Shown here: piece after piece, positions 1 to 6,400 of the stretch
How positions within the stretch are numbered: position 1 is the stretch's first letter
Layout: every line of letters starts with the position of its first letter
Source: CAZKCI01 sp964551475
GTDB lineage: Bacteria; Auribacterota; Erginobacteria; Erginobacterales; CAZKCI01
Assembly (NCBI GenBank): GCA_964551475.1
Contig: CAZKCI010000054.1
Span: 1 to 8,869 of the forward strand
Reading direction: 5' to 3'
Length of the DNA: 8,869 bases
The notes under the pieces: model-generated
What the model saw: only the letters and a program-made list of their open reading frames with translations
Told to the model about the DNA's origin: nothing
The model's database searches: none
Position numbers and translations under genes: made by a program

Positions 1-133
1 CGACTACGAGGGGGACGGGACGCAGGACCGTGTGCTTTACCGTCCGTCGGAAGGGGCCTGGTACATCTACGGCGTGACGACGATCACCTACGGCACGTCC
101 GCCGATCAGCCGGCGGTGGGATTGGCCAACTAA
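1..133 (+). CDS. C-terminal end of a protein with a 40-residue DxDxDG repeat (partial)
   Basis: The frame opens at base 2 and gives 43 codons before TAA at 131-133; the 5' part lies outside the window. The fragment starts DYEGDGTQD, an acidic DxDxDG-type loop as in calcium-binding FG-GAP/VCBS-like repeats, followed by YRPSEGAWYI and then YGTSADQP close to the end. It aligns without gaps, about 40 residues long, to the last repeat of the large secreted protein encoded at 3412-8493 (DYNGDGTDD, then FRESTGMW, then YFGATGDIP). Both proteins stop just after the D-x-P of this repeat. I infer another secreted, repeat-ended protein. Its enzymatic or binding function cannot be told from this piece. 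A strong terminator follows 22 bases downstream. Confidence 0.85.
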   Translation, partial: DYEGDGTQDRVLYRPSEGAWYIYGVTTITYGTSADQPAVGLAN

Positions 134-155
134 ACCCGCCGACAGAGTAAAACAA

Positions 156-189
156 AAGGGCGGCTCCCCATCTTCGGGGAGCCGCCCTT
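156..189. terminator. bidirectional intrinsic terminator
   Basis: A perfect 14-bp stem (156-169 with 176-189, aagggcggctcccc and its complement) encloses the 6-base loop ATCTTC. On the plus strand it is followed by CTTT; on the minus strand by TTTTGTTTT. It sits 22 bases after the stop of the left-edge gene and 95 bases beyond the stop of the esterase-like gene on the other strand, so it can end transcription from both sides of this convergent pair. The T tract is better for the minus-strand transcript. Confidence 0.9.
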
Positions 190-204
190 CTTTAAATAGA
201 TTGT

Positions 205-234
205 ATAGGTCATAGAGGACTTATTACGACCTAT
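205..234. repeat. 7-bp inverted repeat in the convergent spacer
   Basis: ATAGGTC at 205-211 is the exact reverse complement of GACCTAT at 228-234, with 16 bases between. It lies in an A/T-richer stretch between the terminator hairpin and the end of the esterase-like gene. It could be a weak second hairpin in the 3' end of the minus-strand transcript, or chance. The rest of 190-284 shows nothing else. Confidence 0.35.
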
Positions 235-284
235 GGCGAGAAAGTCTTGAACGCCCTGCGCTGATCGCAACGGCTCGCGGCGGT

Positions 285-1676
285 TTATGGCTGCAGGGGG
301 GGGCCGCCGCGGCTGTAGATCGTTGAATCCAGGACGGCGAAACAGTCGAAGTCGCCGAAGGACTGCGGCGTGAGCGGGAAGTAGCTCAAGTTCCTTGCGC
401 TTCCGGAGCGGATCGGGAGAGCGGAAATGGCCCCGGCCGGCAATCCCCGTCCCCGGTGTGTCGGTATGAACAGCGCCGGCCCCGGGACGGCGGTCAGGCT
501 CGCCTCCAGCGTGCCGTCCTCGGGACGGCCGATGCCGTTGGCATCGGAGACGCCCAGCGCCGAGCCGATGACGGCGTAGCGCGGGCCGAGATGCGCCCCC
601 GCCGGCCACCAGGAGAGCGCCTGCGCGCCGAGCTGCCACTGCGCTTTTCCCCGCTTGAGATGGCTGTTGTGGGCGAAGGCCAGCACCCTCCCCCGTCCCC
701 GCTCGCGGGAGGCTATGTACACCAGGTTGTCCGCCATCATCGCGTCGCGGAGGCCGAGGAGCCTGACCAGCCGGTCGGCCGACGCCCGCGCCGTCTCGGC
801 GTGATAGTTCAGGAGCTGACGGGCCAGGGAGGCGTAGTGAAGGGCCTCCGAGTAGCGCGACTCGCCGCTCGTATCGATCAGCTCGGGGCGGCGCCGCCGC
901 AGCTCGTCGGTGAGATCCTCCGTCTCGATCCGCAGGGCGGTCGCCGCCGGCGAGAGGCCGATCGACTTCGCCGGATCCATCAGGGCGGCGGTGTTCTCCC
1001 AGTCGTCGTCCCGTCCCAGGAGTTTTTCGATGCGCTCGCGGCGCTCCCTTCCGCCGGCCGTATCGATCGAATCAAGGTAATCGAGAACGAAACGCAGGAC
1101 CGCTTTCGGGCTGTCGCTGCCGGTCATCTCGGTCGGGCTGTCGAATCCGTAGAAGCGGAGCTTGACCTCATGGGCAGGGCCGGCGTTGTATGACCGCATC
1201 CACTCCACGAGTTCACGGTTCGCCTCCAGTCTGCCGAAGCCGTGGCTGAAACCGGCGTCACGCACCGCCTCGTAGGATGACGGTCCCCGGCCGGCCACGT
1301 ACTCATCCACCGCCCGCCCCCGGGGGAAACTGGACTCGACGGCGATGGCGCTGTAGCCGTGGGTCTCCGCCAGGCGCTGGAAGAGACGGTTGCGGAGGAT
1401 GAGGGTATCCTCGCCGCCGTGAAGCGTTTCGCCGAAACCGAGAATCTCCACCGATTCGCCGAGTAAGGCGATCACCTCCGCCACGGCGGCATTGAAGGAT
1501 GCCGGCGAATCGAGGGAGAAGGGGATCGCCTCGCGGGCGATCCATTCATCGAGAGTGGCGTGAGCGGGTGGGGAGGGTTTCATCGTTTGGCTGCCGTCCG
1601 TTTTGACTTCCGGGTGGGCGCAGGACGCGAGCAGCGCCGTGGCGGCGAGAAGGATACGGATCAGGGATCGTTTCAA
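285..1676 (-). CDS. erythromycin esterase-superfamily protein, predicted lipoprotein
   Basis: This 463-residue protein belongs to the EreA/EreB-like hydrolase superfamily. Seen in the sequence: a signal peptide with lipobox L16-A17-S18-C19, then the family motifs G-E-T-L-H-G at 82-87 (E83, H86), I-A-V-E-S at 111-115 (E114), R-D-A-M-M-A-D-N at 310-317 and A-H-N-S-H at 335-339 (H336, H339). The His and Glu of these blocks form the presumed active site in the family. Length fits the usual 400-450 plus a leader. I chose TTG at 1676-1674 because it places a basic n-region (KRSLIR) directly before the hydrophobic core; an internal ATG (residue 32) would remove the leader. No close Shine-Dalgarno is visible; GGGAGG lies about 21 bases upstream. 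The frame stays open far upstream through the antisense of zwf, which is not meaningful. True EreA/B enzymes cleave the macrolide lactone and are cytoplasmic; a lipid-anchored member more likely acts on another ester. Substrate unknown. Family confident, function not. Confidence 0.88.
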   Translation of the reverse strand: MKRSLIRILLAATALLASCAHPEVKTDGSQTMKPSPPAHATLDEWIAREAIPFSLDSPASFNAAVAEVIALLGESVEILGFGETLHGGEDTLILRNRLFQRLAETHGYSAIAVESSFPRGRAVDEYVAGRGPSSYEAVRDAGFSHGFGRLEANRELVEWMRSYNAGPAHEVKLRFYGFDSPTEMTGSDSPKAVLRFVLDYLDSIDTAGGRERRERIEKLLGRDDDWENTAALMDPAKSIGLSPAATALRIETEDLTDELRRRRPELIDTSGESRYSEALHYASLARQLLNYHAETARASADRLVRLLGLRDAMMADNLVYIASRERGRGRVLAFAHNSHLKRGKAQWQLGAQALSWWPAGAHLGPRYAVIGSALGVSDANGIGRPEDGTLEASLTAVPGPALFIPTHRGRGLPAGAISALPIRSGSARNLSYFPLTPQSFGDFDCFAVLDSTIYSRGGPPLQP

Positions 1677-1706
1677 AGAGGGTATCCGCTGGTTTCGCCT
1701 CCCATC

Positions 1707-1735
1707 AGTAGAACAAAACGCCGACTCTGCGTCAA
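1707..1735 (-). promoter_or_regulatory. sigma70-type promoter for the esterase-like gene
   Basis: Read on the minus strand, TTGACG (1735-1730) is followed by a 17-base spacer and TCTACT (1712-1707), which has 4 of 6 consensus bases and is preceded by TGT, giving an extended -10 TGn. Transcription would start near 1700, leaving a leader of about 24 bases before the TTG start. The short leader and the lack of a near Shine-Dalgarno suggest weak translation initiation. Confidence 0.55.
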
Positions 1736-1788
1736 GAGAGGCCGTCCGACCGCCGGAAGAATGGACGAGTAAGCGGATGTTGCCGGGA

Positions 1789-1805
1789 CCCGGCGCGCCG
1801 CCGGG
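1789..1805. repeat. GC-rich 7-bp hairpin in the divergent spacer
   Basis: CCCGGCG (1789-1795) pairs perfectly with CGCCGGG (1799-1805) around a 3-base loop. It lies between the minus-strand promoter and the plus-strand extended -10 box. It might insulate the two promoters or bind a regulator, but in DNA this GC-rich such a small palindrome can arise by chance. Confidence 0.3.
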
Positions 1806-1813
1806 CCGATCCG

Positions 1814-1822
1814 TGGTATGAT
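1814..1822 (+). promoter_or_regulatory. candidate extended -10 box upstream of zwf
   Basis: TGGTATGAT matches the extended -10 pattern TGnTATAAT with one mismatch. No convincing -35 box lies 16-18 bases upstream (the position is GC-only), which extended -10 promoters can tolerate. A transcript starting near 1829 would carry the ABC-like remnant (1846-1974) and then zwf. Confidence 0.4.
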
Positions 1823-1845
1823 GCGCCGAACCGCGAGACGATCCG

Positions 1846-1974
1846 ATGGCCATCCTGGAGACAGAATCGCTCCCCCGCCGCTTCGGCGACCTCACCGCCG
1901 TGAACCGGCTCCCGATCGCGGTCGGCGCCGGCCAGACCACCACGATCAGGACGCGAACCCGATCACATAACTGA
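1846..1974 (+). pseudogene. decayed N-terminus of an ABC-transporter ATPase
   Basis: A 42-codon frame starts ATG and ends TGA. Its first residues, MAILETESLPRRFGDLTAV, closely resemble the opening of ABC-transporter ATP-binding subunits (pattern: I-x-x-x-x-L-x-K-R-F-G-x-x-x-A-V-x-x-L). In intact proteins about a dozen residues, including the start of the P-loop (LLGPN), separate this from GAGKTTTIR. Here the frame jumps almost at once to VGAGQTTTIRT, so that block is missing and the Walker A Lys position reads Gln. It then ends in RTRSHN, with no Walker B, signature or permease gene nearby. I read it as the relic of a deleted transporter gene whose 5' end stayed in front of zwf. It may still be translated as a short leader peptide: its stop at 1972-1974 lies in the zwf ribosome-binding site. 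ATP binding is not expected. Confidence 0.6.
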
Positions 1975-1976
1975 GG
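1972..1976 (+). promoter_or_regulatory. zwf ribosome-binding site overlapping the upstream stop codon
   Basis: TGAGG lies 9 bases before the zwf ATG and supplies a moderate GAGG Shine-Dalgarno core. Its first three bases are the stop codon of the upstream 42-codon frame. Ribosomes ending there would sit on the zwf start, so translational coupling is possible. Confidence 0.5.
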
Positions 1977-1985
1977 CCACTGTTT

Positions 1986-3401
1986 ATGGAAGAACGCGAC
2001 CGACTGACCGTGGTCATCTTCGGCGCCACCGGCAACCTGACCGGCGACAAGCTTCTCCCGGCGCTGGAGGGCATACTCGACGAGCCGGTGCTCGGTCCCG
2101 CCCTGACCATCCTGGCGGTGGGGAGGCGGGAGCTCAACGACGCGGCTTACTACCGTTTGATGTCCGGACGGCTGAAGACGGATCGTCTGCGCGGCCGGAT
2201 CCGCTACTTCCGGGCGAACGTGGAGGAGGACGACGGGTTGAAGGACCTGGGCCGCTTCCTGGCCGAGAGCGGGCTCGACCGGGGCAAGCTGATCTTCTAC
2301 TGCGCTACGCCTCCCCGCTTCTTCGGGACGATCTCCCGCCAGCTCCATCGGTACGGGCTGGCCCGGGAAGAGGACGGCGGCCCCTTCCGGCGGGTGGTCT
2401 TCGAGAAGCCCCTGGGCGAGGACGCCCGCTCGGCCGCGTTCCTGCTCGATTCGATCTACCAGAATTTCCGGAACGACCAGGTGATCCTGATCGACCATTA
2501 TCTGGGGAAGGAGGCGATCCAGAACCTGCTGGTCCTGAGGTTCTTCAACAACCTGTATTCCACGCTGCGGGCGGAGCTGGTGAGCGACATCCAGATCACC
2601 GTGAGCGAGGAGGAGGGGATCGGGGAGCGGGGGCAGTACTACGACTCCGCCGGCGTGATCAAGGACATGCTCCAGAACCACATCCTGCAGATTGTCGCCT
2701 TTCTGACCATGGAGCGCCCGCTGGAGAACACGGTCGCCGACATCCTGGAGAACAAGCTTCAGGCGATCCACTCCGTCCGCTTCCCCACGCCTCTCTCGGA
2801 AGCGATCGTGATCGGCCAGTACCGGGGCTACCGGGAGGAGAAGCACGTCCGTCCCGATTCCCGGACGCCCACCTACGTGGCGATGCAGCTGCACGTCGCC
2901 GCCGGGCCGCTGCGGGGCGTCCCCATCTTCGTTCGGACCGGCAAGGCCCTCCGGCGCAAGCACGCCCGGATCGTCATCCAGTTCAAGCCCGTGATCTCGC
3001 CGGTCAACGGGGCCGTCCTCCCGGGGAACCGGATCATCGTCACCATCCAGCCCGACGCCTGGATCATGCTCTTCTTCAACCACAAGATCCCCGGTCTGAC
3101 CATGGACGTCAAGGAGGTGGGCCAGTTCTTCTTCCGGGAGGAGGCCTTCGTGGAAAGCCCCCGGGAGGGCTACCAGCGGCTCTTCTCGGAGATCATGCTC
3201 GGCCACCGCCTCCTCTTCCCCCGCCCCCAGGAGGTGATCGCCTCCTGGGAGTTCGCCGACAAGCTCCTGGCCCGGATCGACGAGGAGAAGGTGGAGATGG
3301 TCAGCTATCCCCGCGGCGTCCCGGACCTGCCGGAGTCGCAGGAGATGCTCCGCCGCCACGGCTTCGCGTGGTACGAGACGTGGCACGAGAAGGGGATCTG
3401 A
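1986..3401 (+). CDS. zwf: glucose-6-phosphate 1-dehydrogenase
   Basis: The enzyme oxidises glucose 6-phosphate to 6-phosphogluconolactone with NAD(P)+, the entry step of the oxidative pentose phosphate and Entner-Doudoroff pathways, in the cytoplasm. The 471-residue product has the Rossmann motif G13-A-T-G-N-L with K22, the E140-K-P motif, the signature I-D-H-Y-L-G-K at 169-175 (D170, H171, K175), R-G-Q-Y-Y-D at 215-220, the catalytic His in Q-N-H (H232), and R-T-G-K at 317-320, which contacts the sugar phosphate. It is somewhat short (family usually 480-510). The usual C-terminal G-S-W-G-P block is replaced by Y-P-R-G-V-P-D-L-P-E-S (441-451). ATG at 1986 places the Rossmann strand at the normal distance from the N-terminus. 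No gnd, pgl or edd gene is in view, so this is a stand-alone copy here. Cofactor preference cannot be read off with confidence. Confidence 0.97.
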   Translation: MEERDRLTVVIFGATGNLTGDKLLPALEGILDEPVLGPALTILAVGRRELNDAAYYRLMSGRLKTDRLRGRIRYFRANVEEDDGLKDLGRFLAESGLDRGKLIFYCATPPRFFGTISRQLHRYGLAREEDGGPFRRVVFEKPLGEDARSAAFLLDSIYQNFRNDQVILIDHYLGKEAIQNLLVLRFFNNLYSTLRAELVSDIQITVSEEEGIGERGQYYDSAGVIKDMLQNHILQIVAFLTMERPLENTVADILENKLQAIHSVRFPTPLSEAIVIGQYRGYREEKHVRPDSRTPTYVAMQLHVAAGPLRGVPIFVRTGKALRRKHARIVIQFKPVISPVNGAVLPGNRIIVTIQPDAWIMLFFNHKIPGLTMDVKEVGQFFFREEAFVESPREGYQRLFSEIMLGHRLLFPRPQEVIASWEFADKLLARIDEEKVEMVSYPRGVPDLPESQEMLRRHGFAWYETWHEKGI

Positions 3402-3411
3402 GCCCCTTCTC
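3387..3411. terminator. hairpin between convergent zwf and secreted-protein gene
   Basis: GAGAAGGGG (3387-3395) pairs perfectly with CCCCTTCTC (3403-3411) around a 7-base loop, ATCTGAG, that contains the zwf stop codon TGA (3399-3401). The stop of the minus-strand gene begins at 3414, directly beside the stem. The whole intergenic gap is 10 bases. Neither side has a T tract, so it is not a textbook intrinsic terminator, but it is the only candidate between two genes transcribed toward each other. Confidence 0.5.
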
Positions 3412-6400
3412 TCATCTCGTCACCGGGATGTCGCCGGTCGCCCCGAAATACGCCCGCGTCAGGTTCCTCGCCGACCACATCCCGGTCGATTCCCGGAAGA
3501 TGGCGGGATCGTCCGTCCCGTCCCCGTTGTAATCGCCGGGCTGCGGGTAGTCGAAGCAGTTGCCGTAATACAGGCGGGTCAGGTCCCGCAAGCCCCACAT
3601 CCCCGAACAGGGGCGGAATATCCCGAACGACCTTCTCCCGGTGCCGTCATAGTCCCCCGCCACCGGCCAGTCGGCGGAAACGCCGAAGTAGAAACGGGTG
3701 AGGTTGCGGATCAGCCATTGGCCGGAGGAGGCGCGGTAGAGCCCTCCCTCCGCCGTCCCGTCGCCGGAGTGATCCCCCGGGATCGGCCAGTCGCCGGTCG
3801 CCCCGAAGTAGAAGCGGGTGAGGGAGCGGATCGACCAGAGCCCCCCGTTCTCCCGGAAGATCCCGATGTCGCAGGAGCCGTCCCCGTCGTAGTCCCCGGG
3901 CGCGGCGCGGTCGTTGAGTCCCCCGAAGTAGAGGCGGGAGAGGCCGGCGATCGACCACAGTCCCGAGGAGGCCCGGAAGACGGCGATCTCCGCCGTCCCG
4001 TCACCGTCGTAGTCGCCGGGTCCGGCCTGGTCCGTGGAGTTGCCGAAATACAGGCGCGTGATGTTGCGGACCGACCAGAGCCCGGCGGAGGGGCGGAAGA
4101 TGGCGGGGTCGGCCGCCGCGTCGCCGTCGTAGTCGCCCGACTGGATCACCGCGCGCTCCGGCGCGACGGACGGCCCGCAGGTGGGCGTGGGCGACGGCGT
4201 CCGCGGGGATGCCGGAGAAGGCGTGGTTTCCGAAGCGGGGGATGCCGTGGCGGACGGGGAGGGCGAAGGAGTCGCGGAAGGCAGGGGGGTCGGCGGCGGC
4301 GTGGACGAGGGCGCCGGCGTCGGCGTGCGGTAGCCTTCCGGGGAGGGCGAGGGGGTCGTCAGGTGGCAGGACCAGGCGATTTTGCTCACGAAGGCGTCGG
4401 TTCCGGAGCCGCCCCAGGCCGCCTGGTAGGCTCCCAGCGTGGGGAAATCCGCGGAGAGCGTATATCCGGAGAGATAGGCGCTCCGGGCGCCGTCGACGGC
4501 GATCGCGCACCCCTGGTCGGAGCCGTAGCCGCCGAGGAAGGTCGAGAAGACCAGCTCATCCCCCGCGGAGGAGAAGATGAGGGCGAAGGCGTCTTCGCCG
4601 CCGGCCAGGCTCGCCTGGCCGGGAGAACGGGTGGGGAAGTTGAGGGAGGCGGTCGTCCCGGTCAGATAGATCTCCCCCCGGGAGTCGAGATCGACCGCGG
4701 CGCCGAGATCGGCGCCGTAGCCTCCCAGAAAGCTCGAATAGACCAGCTCCTCGCCGGAGGTCGAGACGCGGCTCAGGAACACGTCGTAGTCGCCGGACCG
4801 GCCCGCCTGGTACGGCTGCTGCGTCGGGAAGTTGAGCGAGTTGGTCTTCCCGACCAGCACCGGGCTCAGATCGCCGTCGAGAGCGATCCCGTACGCCAGG
4901 TCGTATCCCGTCCCGCCGAGATAGCTGGAGTAGATCAGGCTGGATCCGGAGGAGGACACCGCGGTGATGAAGGCGTCGCTGTAATATCTGAAGCTGGCCT
5001 GGAAGGCGTTGAGCGTCGGGTAGGCCGAGGATTGGGTGTAGCCGGTGAGGTAGGCGTTGCCCGCCGCATCGATCGCGATCCCCGCCGCCTCGTCATTGGA
5101 GCTTCCGCCGATGAAGGTGGAGAACTGCAGGGTGGTCCCGGTCGAGGCGAACTTGGCCACGAAGACGTCGCTGCTCCCGGCCCGGGTGGCTTGGTAGGCG
5201 TTCAGGGTGGGGAAGTAGGCTGATTTGGAGAAGCCGGCGATGAAAATCTCCCGGTTTTGGCTGATGGCGAGGGCTTGGCCCCTGTCTTCGCCGCTCCTCC
5301 CTCCCAGGAATGTGGAGAAAACCAGCGCGGAACCGGAGGAATTGAACTTGCTGAGGAAGGCATCGGAAGCGCTCGAGGTACCGTTGAAACTCGGCTGATA
5401 GGCGTTGAGCGTCGGGAAGTCGTAGGAGCGGGTATCGCCGACGATGTAGGCGCAGGCGTCCGGGTCGACCCGGACGCCTCGTCCCGTGTCTTCATACGAC
5501 CCGCCCAGGTAGGTGGAGAAGATCAGGGAGGATCCGGACGGGGAGAGGGCGGCCAGGAAAGCGTCGGCGGAAGCCGGCGCTAGAGTCGGCTGATAGGGAT
5601 TCGCGGTGGGGAAAGCGACGGACCAGGTGGAGCCGGTGACGTAGGCCTCCCCGTTCGGGCCGAGGGCGAGGCTTAAGGCGCAGTCGTCGCCATTCCCCCC
5701 CAGGTAGGTCGAGTAGGCGAGAGCGGGGAGGCAGATCAGGTTCACCGGCGTGGCCGTGGGCGTGGGCGTGACCGACGGCGTGACCGACGGCGACGGCGTC
5801 GGCGTCGGGGTGAGGTAACCCTCGGGGGTCGGCGTCGGCGTGGGGGTCCGGGACGGGGTCGGGCTGGGTGACGGGGAGGGGGAGGGAGAGGGCGTCGGCG
5901 TGGGGGTCCGGTAGCCTTCCGGCGTGGGCGAGGGGCTCGGGCTTGCCGTCGGGCTGGGCGTCGGCGTCGCCGCGCGGCGGACTTCGACATCATCGATGGC
6001 GTAGCCGTCGGAGGGGATGGAGAAGTCGTCGTAGAACTGGAACTTGATCCAGAAGCGGTCGTTGTAGGACAGGCCGCCGTCGGCAGCGGCCGCGTCCAGG
6101 TCGAGAGAAAGGTCGGTGCAGGACTGGGGGCCGGAGTTGAACGAATAGGCCTGATGCCAGCTCTCCCCCTGGTTGTCGCTGATGAAGACGCCGTCGGCGG
6201 CGTGGTTCTCGTCCAGGAACTCGCGCCAGGAGAAATTGAGTTTGACCTCCGACTGGCCGGCGAGGTCGATGGCGAGGACGATGGCCGCGGTGGAATAGCT
6301 TCCGCTCGGGGAGCAGTCGAGGAGGGCCGCGTAGCTGCCGGAGCAGGGGTAGGCCGTGTCCACCCGCACCCGGCCGGCGACGGTGGTCTGGACCGTCCAG

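Noticed and set aside
456..1193. 245-codon plus-strand frame opposite the esterase-like gene
   Set aside because: It is Arg/Gly/Ala-rich without any family motif, while the minus strand has all the esterase-superfamily blocks.
1673..1705. Ten-codon upstream frame (MGGETSGYPL) overlapping the TTG start of the esterase-like gene
   Set aside because: Its ATG overlaps GGGAGG and lies at or upstream of the predicted transcription start near 1700, so it is probably not on the message. No support beyond being open.
1677..3386. Long minus-strand open frame running through the antisense of all of zwf and in frame with the esterase-like gene
   Set aside because: The amino-acid composition is skewed (Leu, Val, Asp, Gly, His) with no domain, and the opposite strand carries a certain zwf gene. 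The open frame follows from GC-rich codon bias. The lipobox places the real start at 1676.
3718..5223. 501-codon plus-strand frame opposite the propeller and terminal repeats
   Set aside because: It is Gly/Arg/Val-rich with repeating text that mirrors the minus-strand repeats. It is a shadow of the mosaic gene.
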